The notes beneath the pieces were generated by a model that did no database searches, was not told where the DNA came from, and worked only from the letters and a program-made list of their open reading frames with translations. DNA of 64,000 bases. Origin: Nephromyces sp. MM_2019. Taxonomy: Eukaryota > Apicomplexa > Aconoidasida > Nephromycida. The position numbers were made by a program, and so were the translations under genes. The DNA lies in assembly GCA_015657535.1 (NCBI GenBank), contig JADHZB010001758.1, positions 97,601 to 161,600 of the forward strand, given 5' to 3'. Below, piece by piece: positions 1 through 12,600 of this stretch (the first letter of the stretch is position 1; each line of letters opens with the position of its first letter).

Positions 1-1
1 A

Positions 2-2175
2 CCTTGCCAAGATTGCTTGCATGTCTACGGTGTATGTACACCTGAATTTACTTCAGAAGATGATGCCAAAAGAGCGAATTGCCTTTCCTGGCTGATTTTG
101 TTGCTCTGGTCTCTTTGGGGGTGCACGCTGCCTATATAGCAGGAAAATCTTGCAATATGACGTTTTCAATAATGATGAGGTTTATGAGCCTGCCGTTAGT
201 TTGGATGGTAGTCTGCCTCTTGTTTTTGGTTTGCCAATTTTTCTTGAACGCTTTTATCTATCAGGTTTTGATTGAGGATTGACTTTTTCCGTTTACCTTG
301 TTTTTGATATTAGCATTGATTCTGCTTCTGCCAAACCGATTCTGAAAACTGCCACAAGCTCACACGATTATTAGGAGTTGTAAGAGAGCATGCGTAATTT
401 TGGGAGGTATTAGCAGCGGGTGTGTTCAGTGCGTGGGGTAACTCCCCCACTATACTAGTACCAGGATGGCATAATATGTAGAATTTTGCCAAAAAATGTC
501 AGCCGGAATACAATTTTGCGAAAGAGAATTTCATCGCTTGAACCAGCAACTTTGTATTGTTTTGCTGAATCGCCTCTTTTGCTCTTGACGATATAACAAA
601 CTACACACTTGCTTTTAAGTTTGATTACTTACTTGCATTCCAGCGTTGTAGACCTGGCTGCTTGCGCATATTCCAGAGTGCCTCTGGCATTTTTTTGTGT
701 CTTAGGATTTGCTGGTGCGCCGAATGTGCGACTTTGCTGTTTCTTCCAGTGAGCTCTGGCCTTAATATTTCTAAATTAAGTTGCATATTATAAGATTCTC
801 ATTTTAAGAACTCCTACTTGGGGTATATATATGGATGCGCCACGCTCAAAGTTGAAGTCTAGTTTGCTCTGTGTGTGTGCAAGTCTCTTGTTCGCTGAAA
901 TGGATAAAACCTTCAATTGCTTAACGAAATTGGGTTACTTTAGCTGAAGCAAATTTTTCAGCGGGTGATAAATGCAGCTCGCTTCTTTGCAGCTGAGACA
1001 TTTTTTTATAATAAAAGGCATATATGAAGCTAAAACCACTAGAATTTTTGAATTCCGCGGGGTTTTCTCACTTCCAAAAACAATAAACCTAAAAAAGTAT
1101 TGCTAAATTGATTCACCTATATTAATTCAAACCAGAAAATCTTGCGTACTTAATCGGAAAAGAATGTGACTAAAGCTGCTGCTTATGGCGGTAAGATTGC
1201 GACGCATAGCCTTAGCAAAATTTCAATGACCCCTGGACTTGGTGAACCCCTGTGCTCTGCAGCAGTTAATGTAATTTGACGTAGAAAGTGGCCAAAAGCC
1301 TGCAAGGCAACCACTAATAAAAGCGAAAATACCGAATTTTGTACCTGCATTTACTATAAATAAGTTTACGTGTCTGGATTAAAAAGGTCTTATCATCGTC
1401 ATGTCAAGTTGAACCATCTCCTAATATACTGCCTTAGCCCAATTTGGAGCTGAGAGCATATTAAGTTAAAAATCCCCCAATCTCGCAAAGATGAAAAATG
1501 CTTAATACAATTTGGCTTGGTACAAAATGTGAATGACGATGAGTACCTCCTAAATCGCAAAAATTTCCCGGTTTTATAGTAGTTAGTGTGCAACTGGGCA
1601 ATGTTCGCGGTGTTCGTGAAAGTGTGAATAAAGTTCGTGGATTTCAGCATAGCTGACTTTCCCGCAACTTTCTGGTTGCTGATGTTATGCATGTTTTATT
1701 TACTTGGTATCAACTTTTTTTAATGTCGCAACCAACGTAGTTCGCGCGAGGCAATTTATGAAATAGCAAACAGCATAAAAGTTAAAGGAAACTAGAAAAA
1801 TAGGGCTGAAGGAATATATAGACTTGTACGGATCGACCGCTAGGGAGGCCATCTTAGGTATAATAAGTGGATTTACTTCATTGGTTGCTTATTCTGTAAT
1901 TTTTGCTTGGTTGCAGGAATATCACATTGCAGTTAACAGATTTAATACCTTTAGCATTAAAAATACTAGTATTTTTTATGTATGAAGGTCTAAATGAATC
2001 AAATAAAGATTCCCGAACGTCAAACGATAGTTCCATGAGTTCTATTTTCAATTCGCTAAAATACCTCTTTTACACCGGAGACACACCATACAACTTCTCT
2101 AATAATCTAATTAATTCCTCTTTGGAGGCGCGTATAGATATTTCACTGGAAGCTCATGTCGCTGCAGAGTACTAG
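2..2175 (+). CDS. 3' end of an unidentified gene (two candidate exons)
   Basis: Two plus-strand segments fit together as the last exons of a gene that begins before the window. The first, 2-120, is open in frame 2, is cysteine-containing (CQDC near its start, then GVC) and ends in a hydrophobic stretch at GG|GTGCAC. The second, 1917-2175, follows the acceptor TTGGTTGCAG, starts in the matching phase (2) and runs to TAG at 2173-2175. It encodes about 86 residues, first hydrophobic (LTDLIPLALKILVFF), then Asn/Ser-rich. The phases agree, but the intron would be about 1.8 kb and the donor GTGCAC is weak. I do not recognise the family. The Cys-rich part followed by hydrophobic segments suggests a membrane or secreted protein, which is inference only. 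The intervening 121-1916 shows no other clear coding signal. Confidence 0.33.
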
Positions 2176-3256
2176 AGAAGTACAGCCTTGCGGAGCTTAA
2201 GCAACATGATGCATCGAATTAGCTAAGCAGCGCATGTTGGGCTTAGTAATATGGAGGGTTGGCAGACTTCTGAAGCGGTGCTTTTACGATTAAAACCCGC
2301 CAAACACATGATGCCAGAAATTTGGGCGTTACAGAGATAAAAACTCGGGAGGTATTGCGTCGCTAAGAGCAGCGAAATCCGTCAAAAACCTGCCATTACT
2401 CCGGCGAGTATCTTTTCTTATATATATAACCGGAGGTCAAAACCCGCTTCTTTAGATTGAGATACAAAGTCTTTATTTTAAATTGCTATGCAGCTTAACG
2501 AATACCTTGTTAGTTAAAAGTTAAATCACGAATTCCCCGAGAAAACGACCCAACTCACTGCACCTGATATCGAGTCTGAGCAGGAGAACATAGTTACAAA
2601 GTCATAGTCCTTAATTTATATAAGAAAAACGCTAGTACAAGCATGTATTTTTTTGTCTTGTCCGCATATATCTATACGTTGAGGCAATCATATTGGCAGC
2701 GCAGATAAAACTGGTGGAATGAGATGCTTAAGTCAAGCAGACTCCAGAGAGTGTTAAAGCGCATCGCGCTTACTGGAAGCGAATTTAGACTATATTTTTG
2801 AGTTCGCTTTACATTCAGTTTTTCCTTTCATTCAACCACAAAAGTCTTTCCAGTTTCCCATATTTCATCCAGATCGCGCAATTCCTTATGGTAGCTGCTT
2901 CCAGAGCCACTCAATCGAAAGATGAAAGCGCGCAATAGAACTTGTACGAAAAACAGCAACAAGTAGAATATTTGGCGGCTCTCAATTCCATATACTCTGC
3001 TTTAGCAACTGAAAAGCAGAACAAAGAAAATTAAAGAATATGTCATTATAACAATGATGAAACGATTAAAGAGGAAAAAATGTAGAAAACCGCGCTATTT
3101 ACACGTCATATCAACTAAAATACAATGCGGAGTACGGAATAACATGAGAAAAATTTCATAAACTCACGGAACTCAAAACAGTTAAAAGTACATTAAAGCG
3201 AAGCAAACGTAAAATTTACGGGGAACGAATGATATCCCCAAAATAGCCGCGAGCTT
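2176..3256. other. Spacer downstream of DDX24-type gene; one possible membrane-anchor exon
   Basis: This stretch lies between the stop of the left plus-strand gene and the stop of the minus-strand helicase, so the two genes converge. I see no strong gene. The only protein-like reading is on the minus strand at 2831-3001, ending in TGA at 2828-2830: 57 codons with a 20-residue hydrophobic core (FYLLLFFVQVLLRAFIF), then GSGSSYHKELRD and an acidic tail. It would look like a C-terminal membrane anchor, but no upstream exon was found for it. It may equally be 3' untranslated sequence. Confidence 0.25.
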
Positions 3257-6200
3257 TTACTGGCTAGACCCCCATGGGTAGCTCATTATCTCAAGGAGTG
3301 AATTCCTTACTTCTCGAAGTTCCAGCTTCATCTTTCCGAGCGAAATTGACTTTCTCTTGTTTAGATCGGCCGAATCTTCATCTTCGCTAGCATCACTTAG
3401 ATCCAAGTCTGCCTTACTGGCCATCGCCTTTAATTGAGAGTCATGCTTGTGGCTTTTATTGATCTAAAGGTAAAGATATGTGCAGGAAGATAAAAAAAAA
3501 ATGCAATTGGAACTATATTAAAGGCAGCCAGAAGCAAGGATTTATTAAACATTGATGGCATGCAACAAACTTATAAATATTTGGCTAAGAATAAAAATGA
3601 ATTTTTATTCATAAAAAATAAAGGTTCCAACATACATATAGGCAAGATAAAATATATAATAATATTGATTTTTTAGCTATAGAAAACTAAGGAGATAAAA
3701 AAACTCTAATTCCACTACTTGAAACATTACCAAATGCTCTTCAGATTCGAGTTTCTCTATTAGGCGGAAACGCTTCCTCATTGCTGAAGAAAAAATCAAA
3801 CAAATGCATAGTGAGAGTACAAAAAGGGAATTATAGAGTAAGTAGCTTGTAGCACTGAGCAGCACACACATGGCTTCATCCTGCACACACAAATTGAATC
3901 TTTAAGTAAGAAACTAGGCTCAGAATGGGGTATATATTAGAGTTTTGACAATATTGCACTTTTATTATCACAAGAAAATCAAAAATTTGTAGGAAAACAT
4001 TTTTTTTGGGTCTTTTTGCAAAAGATTTTTAAGAGAAGAGAAAAATATTCGCAAAGCAATAAATCCAGCAAAAAATAATTGAAGAAGAGAGAAATCATCC
4101 AAAAACTCGTAATATTCTACAAGAAAAATAGGTCCTGGAAAATTTATAAGTATCCGCACATACAGAAAATAGTTCTTGAAGACATCCTATTAGTTTCCTG
4201 CTTCTAAAGAAGACAGTATTCATTGAGCACAAAATTGTTTTTCCCCTAATTTTTTCCAACACTCTATATAGCGATAGCAGCAAAGCAAATAATGCCATCG
4301 CACACAAAAGTGCGAAAATTTCAGCTATCGATTTTATCTAATAAGATCATTTAAGGCAGGATGCAGCCAGGCAAGGTTAAGGTAGCAAGATTTTTAAAGA
4401 TGAAATTGAACTGGCAAATATCAAAAGTTTTTTTCCAGGTAGCACAACAGCGAATTTCTTGATGTAGCTACACATATAGCTTCAAAAGCAGCGAGAGCTC
4501 AAATATGTGGCTAAAATTAAGTAGTATTAGCCATAGATACACAAACACTGATGAGTTAATCCAGGCAAATGGCCCTACAGCCTTGGTATTTAACCTTCAT
4601 GAAATTGAAGATGCCAGAAATTTTTTTGCTGGCTTCCTCTAAAGACGAGAAAGCTAAGCAATAACTGGCTTGTTTAAAAGCTTCTTCGAAGAAATTAAAA
4701 GTAAAGAAAAAACATCATTACCAAAATAACTGCTAAAAGAAGTATAAGTAATAATTTACTAGCAGTTAAATCATCAATAAAAATCGGAGGAAAAATAAAC
4801 TTTAAATTGCATATACAACACACACGGAAGAAAATTCATTGCTCTTGTATTAGTATACGATTTAAGAGAAAAGTGTGCATTTCTGCATACTAGCTTATGG
4901 CCAGTGAGTGCAGATACGGGAAAATGTGTATGTCTGTGTATGTATGTGTGGGTGCCTGTCTGTGTATCTGTGTGAGTGCCTGTCTGTGTATGTTTTGGCG
5001 TAGCTTATAACCAGTGAGTGCAGAAACTTTACGATAAATCCTGAGACTCCTTCTGAAAATACATTGAAATTATTGGAGTGCTGCAGCAGGATAGATACTT
5101 TGTAAAAAAGCATCAAACCTGCAGCTTTTGGGGCAGAAAGCGGTGAGAGAATTGGCAATCTCCACTTTGCGTCACTCAACGACCCAAGATCGAGCTGACT
5201 GAAGATTTTCTCCCAATGAACACTGTTGCTTGGATCAGAGAAACACACACAAAATCCTGAAAAAAAGGTAAAATCCTCCAATAGCATATCAGAAGCAAAG
5301 CAAATGAAAAAGTTATATGCTGTGCGTGTGAGCAGTGTGTGTAGGTTGTGCATATAGGTTATGTGTGTAGGTACTATGTGCAGGTTGTGTGTGTAAGCTA
5401 TTGGTGTGGGTTTTGCGCGTAGGTTTTGTGTGTGTCGGCTGGGTATGTAAGCTGCGTTTGCAGGTAGTGTGGGTAGATTATGTGTGTAGCTTGAGTATGT
5501 AGGTTGTGCATGTAGGCCATGAGCGTAGGTTGTAAGTGTGCGGTTACCCGTAGGTAAACAGCACACCATACCAATAACGCCAATAGCTTCTGAAAAATCA
5601 AGAATCCTGCCTGGTGCACAATGAACCATCACCTCGCGGAGGTGAAACGGGAATTTCACGAAAACTACAAGAGCCAACCCTTGAATACCCGCAGTTAGTA
5701 AAGTCGTGAACTAGCATTACGTAAGAGAGTTAATATTGAGCCTCTAGCACACACAAAAATCCTCGTCATTCTTATCAATTTGTGCATGCCCAGGGGGTAA
5801 ACTTGAGATAACTTCATTCAGCAAGAGACTAGAAAAGATACGAAAATCTTTCGCAAACTGAAAAGTTCGTATGTGAAGAGCATCACACAAGCACACACCT
5901 ACACAAATACGGCGAAATACCTACTCACACACCGAAAAACCCCAACACACCAACACGCATACATACATACATACACACACACACAACAAAAAACCCGCAC
6001 ACACACACCCACACACATACACCAACCAACGCACAACCACACATACACATACACCCACCGACACACAACCATACACCCACACACACAACACATGCTAGAT
6101 ATGTACTCATCGATCGGGAAGATATTTCCCAGAGATTAACTTTGACAGAATCATGCTTTGGCAATATACCAACATGCATATAAGAAATGCAGTTTTTCCC

Positions 6201-9200
6201 TCCTCCTTCATATTTAGGCAGGATATTTTCTCATACAGAAAGTGCGTGCGAAAAATAGGGATTTCATCACTTTCTCAGCGTGATTACTTCGTGTGCTCAC
6301 CATTCTTCTTTGCACGAGCCGTACGGCCACTTCTATGAACAAAAATCGAAGCATCTCTTGGAATCTGAAAATGCACTACTACATCAACTCCAGTGAAATC
6401 TAGACCTCTTGATGCAACGTCCGTGGAAACTAGAACTGCAGTCTTTGCATTGGTAAATCTGAATTAATAGCATATGTTGAAGCACAAAAAGCGAAACTGT
6501 TGAAGAAAAAAGCGATAAAGTTGAAAAGAAGCGAAAAAGTTGAAGAAAAAGCTATAAAAGGCAGCGATGGAGTGCATTCACAGCTTTTAAGAGATTTAAA
6601 AAAAGGCAATAAAGAAAAACATCTTCTGAGGAGGGAACAGAGAATTGCCATGAAGCAATTTCCACATACAAACAATATTTGTTTCTCACATTCTATCAGC
6701 TGATATTAGTTCGCAAGAACAATACTAAAGTAACAACCTGCAAGAATTACACTACACAAAAACTGCAAAAGAAGATATCAAATAGAGCGAAAACGAGCAG
6801 AACTGCAAGAGAAGCCACATCTCACCATAATCTGAAGAAATTTTCGCTTTCAACGTTAACATTGAATGCTGAAAAGGCTGTAAAAAAAACATACACAAAA
6901 CTACAGCCTTAGGCTAATGAGAATTAAAATCCTGCTCTTCGGCAGGTGAAGAGTGCAAAAAACTCAACCATAGAGCAGCACTATCAAAGGTCTTCAATTT
7001 ATTAAGAAGATTCTCTCTAATATATGAGATAAAAATTCTACAAATCGCTCTTCTCAGTTGGCAACTACGACGCTACTAGGCGATTAGTCTAGAAAGCTAA
7101 CATCATTACAAGTTTTAAGAAAACAGCGGCATAAAGTAAAGCTCCAGGAAGTTGAGCTGGTTGATGCAAGTTGCTTCTAAATCAACATTCTGCTCCCCAT
7201 CTAAAAACCTCAAAGGTAACAAATTTAACAAATACACACACACAGACACACAAACACACACATGCAGAGCGATGCATTTAAAAAAAAAGCATTTTCAAAT
7301 GCGTGTATACGCCTTCCAGCAGTAAGCTTAAGCTTCTCTCCTTTTCGTGATGACTCTCCCACTCAAACTTTCTCATTCTCATATATCTTCAACGAGTATC
7401 TCAACAAAAGTAAAAAGGATAATATTCACAATAAAAGACAAACTTCCCTATCATATAATTTCAGCATAGTTACAGTCATTTACAGGTAAATAGAGAGAAG
7501 GGAGAGATGCTCTAAACTATATATAATCAGAAATTTACACGCAATTTAACTGTTCTAAAGGAAAAAAAAGGGATACACCCTCTAAACCACGTCGCACTAT
7601 CAATTAACATCAAATACAACTGCTTTCAAGGAAAAAACTACGACCTCCTGGCTCTACCAACCCATCATATTCAGCAAACGCCATAAAACCTCTAAAAAAA
7701 CCCGGCCAACACACACCATCTTTACCTGTCAAATTTTTTCAGTCTTTGCTTCTGAGAGAGCCCAGAATGAAGCCCACACACTACATCCACCTCATGAGCC
7801 CTTTTAAAACCAAAGTTCCCATGCTGAAACTGCTTGGGAAGCTGCTTCTCATGCTTATCTTCACAGAGCAGGAAGCAAAGCAACGACTCCAATCGGTAGA
7901 CATAGGAAATAGAGTTGACGAATACCACAGTCTTTTTAGTCTTCGACAGTGAAGCATGTGGAGCAGTTGTCGTTAACATCATCAAGAGAGCTCCCAATCT
8001 CATCTCCTACGAGCAGTGGTAACTCAGTGTGCGAGTGTGTGGATGATGGTGGGAAGAAGAAATAAGCTAAGAAGCAAACAATTGAGCTGGAAAGACTAAG
8101 CAGAGACAGAGAGACGGTAAGCCGGTGGGGTAATAGCCACAAGAAGATTAATTACAGAGCTGATTAAAAGAGGCTGGAAAACACGAGCTCACACACACAC
8201 ACATTCGCTAAACTGCTTTGCCTTGATAGTAAAGTTGGTTGTAGTCGCTAGGCCTCTATTCTTTAGAGTTTATACTGAGAAGCTAGATTCGCAGCACTTT
8301 TAAATCTTTAAAGGTAAAATAAGGAGAGTATCGCTGCAGATATGTACATATACAGAGAGAGAGAGAGAGATTCAGAGAGAGAGATTCAGAGAGAGAGAGA
8401 TTCAGAGAGAGATGAAGGCTTATCTATGGGTTGATGAAGCCTATCTTAATCTCTAAGTATATCAACGGGGCTTATCCTAGAAAAGTGGCTCACTCCTTCA
8501 ATGGAGACTACCTTAACAGCTCGCGCTCTATCAACCAGGCTTCACATACTGCTCCACTTCATATACATATACTTGAACTGATGATTTTAAAGCTTGAATT
8601 CTCACCATATCATCCGAGGAGCATTGAAGGACGCCAATAATTAAACCTTCTGGTAATAACACCGACGACATTCCGTTGTTTCCACGATTTGAAGAGACAC
8701 TATCCGAAGAAGAAGCTGGTATCTCCTTATGAGGATTAACGCTCTACGATGAGTGATATAAGGCAAGAAAAAGGTATATTTGGAGGGGAAAAGGTGGGTT
8801 TTTCAAGTGATTTTAAGCTGCAGCAAGCCTAAATTTTGAAAGAGAATTTTCTTCAACTTTGCACGGAAGGAGGAAAAATACTTTGAAAACATCCAATATC
8901 TACTTCAAGGTAGACAAGCAGAGCTCCATCACATATAAAAAACAAATAATACTCTATATAAAGAAGTTATAATAGTTTTCCTAGCTAAAAACTAAGGGAA
9001 TATTATAGGGTCTAGCTAAAGCCTATAAAGCTATCATGATATCAACTTATCTAGCAGTGGAGTGAGGCGTATATTATGGAATTCAGAATGCCCTTGAGAG
9101 GCCAGAGAAAGCAAGTTAATCCCCCCTTTGAAGTGAGAAGAGAAGCCATTATGTACCTGCTAGTGCCAAGAGCAACACACAGTGGGGTGAAGGACATACA

Positions 9201-9568
9201 AAAATCGCCTAAATAAGAACTACAGCAGAGTATGCTGCTTAAAATCAGGAGCAATACTATATAATGAAAGAATTTGACTGAAACTCCTGGATTTACTCGC
9301 AAATATATGATTTTAAACAGCAGAAAAACATAGAATAATATGATCAACTCATAAAAATAAACACACACACACACACAAGAAAAAACGGCTTAGAAGATGT
9401 AACCAGCAAAAAATTAGAAACGCATATACGGAGAATTCAAAAATTTCCAATAATAATCTCTATGCATTATTCTCAACAAGATCCAGTATCTTATGAAGAT
9501 CTCTCGCTATGCATTGCTTTCAACAATATCTAGACAAATAGACTATAAGATATTATTGAACACACATC

Positions 9569-9617
<49 letters not shown>

Positions 9618-12600
9618 CTGATTTTTGCAAAAACACTCACCCACCAAATTCACGACAAGCAGCTTGTTTCGTCGAATGTCTAACTCTCGTCGTTCAATGA
9701 GGCTTTCCAAGTTTCGATTAGACGTCTGATAATTTGGAACACGTCCTTTATCACTTTGCATTGTCTAATAAAGTAAAATGCCAACCACACACAAATATAT
9801 CAGTCATTGATAAAATGAGATAGTAAAAAGCCCGAGCTACAGTCCCGGTTTATGGGAAGACTGTGTGTGCGTGTGTAGATGTTTTTGCCCGCATGCGTGT
9901 TTTTCAAGAAATTTGTTTACTGCCCAAAGAATACGCTCAAATCAGCATGGAATTGCACACAGCAGCAAAGTATGCAGAAACGAACTCACACGTGACATAA
10001 GCAACAAACAAAGTTTCTGTATAAATCCTAGTCACTTTCATACATAAAATTCTCCCAGCTACATTTGAGAATGTTAAACACACAGATACTTGCAGAATTG
10101 ACGACAGAAAACGTGATGAGAAGCAGTAGGGCATAAATGAAGAAGAAATTTGAAGGAAACATAGCAATTTCACACGAACACAATCAATTCAAGCCATCAA
10201 AAAGCCAATAGTAACGAAAAGCAATCAATGAGATCACACACAAGACGTATAACACATATCTTAAACCGTAAATCCATGAAATAGAGCTATAAACTCACAC
10301 TAAAACCACGTTTTCCTATCCCCCCATAAGCAGCCAGAAAAGCATATAAACTTTTTCGAAATACACACACACACACGGGCGCTAGCACTTGATAAAAATA
10401 AGTGATGAAGTGTCGAATTCGCACACACAAGCGATAGAAGCGCTGTGTCTTCAAGACGAGAACAAATCAAAAATTTGTGCAAACAAATTTTTTCATAGTA
10501 TTAACCATCAACGTTTATCTTCAAGAAAATAAAAACTGGCGAGCTAAATCATACAACTATAAACTATATTAACATATATCAGCGTGAAAGTGACGTAGGA
10601 ACACACTTTCAAGCTAGTAAGCATCCTGAGTAATGGAGATAACATCAAATAAAAGAGGAGGAAGAATAAAATAGCAAAAGAAAACAAAGAGCTTCAGCAT
10701 GACAGCGATTTCATCAAAAAGGCCATAATCATTATATGAGATATCTTTCTATTCAAATTCATCCTCAAAAATTGAAGATTTATACTGAGTCTTAGCTCTT
10801 CTATTCAAATTCATCCTCAAAAATTGAAGATTTATACTGATTTGTTCGGCTAATTCCTGCTCTTACCTTTGGATTGAATCCCAGAGTAGCCGAAAATATA
10901 AAAGTTTGTAGTTGATCTAATCAGAACAAAGAAATATGAATGAAGATAACGCAACTAAAAGGCTATTTAAAGGCATTTAACACGTCTTTTTCTCGCTTGA
11001 AAAAATGGCTATTCATCGATGTCTCAACTAGTTTACCTACATCCAAAAATCGTGCGAAATTCGTGAAAATGTGGGATATATATATAGCCACAAAAACAAA
11101 TTTAAGCTGAAGTAATGTTTTCGATGGTAGATGCTTATCATTACAATAATGAAGATCAGCAAGAAACCAGCTCTACAAATTAGTAAAAATGACGAAAGAG
11201 AGGATCTTCGCAAAAAACTCAATCTTTCACCTCTTTTTCTCAGTTCTTCATGCACGAATTTGAGGATTTTAGAGAGATCGCGAAAACTTCCATCTTCAAG
11301 CAGGCGGTCGGCTTCATCAAGGACGAGGTGCCTCAAACCTTTGAGATCGATTTTTATTCCTTCGCTGTCGCCTTGATAGCTCATCTGCAATCATGAAACA
11401 TATAAGCTACCATAAAAAGCAGAAATATAAGCTTAAAGAGAGAGAATTCGATTAAACATGTGTGCATACACGCAAAATGAACTAGAATAGCAGCAAAATG
11501 AAATTAAAAAAATACACAAAAAAGTGGTTTATACTAGCCAAAAATACATGAAATGGATGCTGAAAAAGGCGAAAATAAACCCTGAAAAGAAGAGGGAAAA
11601 GATCATCCTCTTCTTTGTGTTTTTGAAGAATTTCTCAGATTGACACGAAAATGAAGCAAAGTTTCACTCATTGGGTGAGTCGTACGAAAAGAATAAAGAC
11701 TCTTTCGCAAAACAGGGGGAATATACGATTTACCTGCTACTTTTCATTCTCTCAGACTATTATAGGTGGTTTAAAAGAGAAAAAAAATACGATTTTGAAA
11801 TCAAAAACATGCTGATTATATTATTTCTAAAACTATGGTTTATAACTTGAGAAGATGAGGGTGAGGGAGTTAGGGGAGTCATCATCAAATCCTTCAATGA
11901 ATGTCTACGTCTTTCTTCATAAAAGTATTGAAAAGTTCGGGGAGCTTGGAATGGCTACCCTTTTAAAAGCCGTAAAAAAATCACACCACACCTGGCGAGT
12001 AGGCTCAATTAGTGACCACAGACGTCCGGGGGTACCAATAACAATCTGATGTTAGAAATGAGTTGAAAAATACGCACACATAAGGTGAAAGAATTAAGCT
12101 AGGAAATACAAAGAAATACAAAGAAATACAAAGAAATACAAAGAAATACAAAGAAATACAAAGAAATACAAAGAAATACAAAGAAATACAAAGAAATACA
12201 CACACACACACAGACACACACACAAGATGAAAAGGTAAGCTAAAAGAAACACAAACACAAAATCAAAATAAGACGAAATTGGCCTTCTTTGCCTATAATC
12301 ATCAAGGCAGCGAAAAAGTTAGCGAATCGAAAACCCAAATTTTTTCGATTGTTCGTAGAATTTTAGGAAAAAGGGGAAGTTTAACTACAAGAAAAGCAGC
12401 ATCAAATAAAAAATCATCTTCTATATACTTAAAAGTCCATCCAATACCATAAGGAACTCACTGGGAAGAAGTAAGAACGGCATATTAGCGATAGAAAAAT
12501 TAAACTTTATTATGTTTGAGAAAATATTGTGTATTAATACGAAAGTTGCAAAAAAGTTTCCAAGAAATTAAAATAAAGCCAATTAAACCCCAATCAAATT

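Noticed and set aside
4895..5677. 260-codon minus-strand ORF with repeated YTHNLHT-like units
   Set aside because: It is the translation of the GT-rich minisatellite. The only credible coding part is the helicase exon 5256-5119, which it overlaps in the same frame; the rest is intron.
5873..6179. Overlapping ORFs on both strands rich in His/Thr or Cys/Val
   Set aside because: They are direct products of the CA tract; frames exist on both strands and have no other information content.
9051..9374. Hydrophobic 107-codon minus-strand ORF
   Set aside because: It lies inside helicase intron 8 (8716-9640), has no splice support and partly derives from a TG repeat; hydrophobic frames arise easily from T-rich introns.
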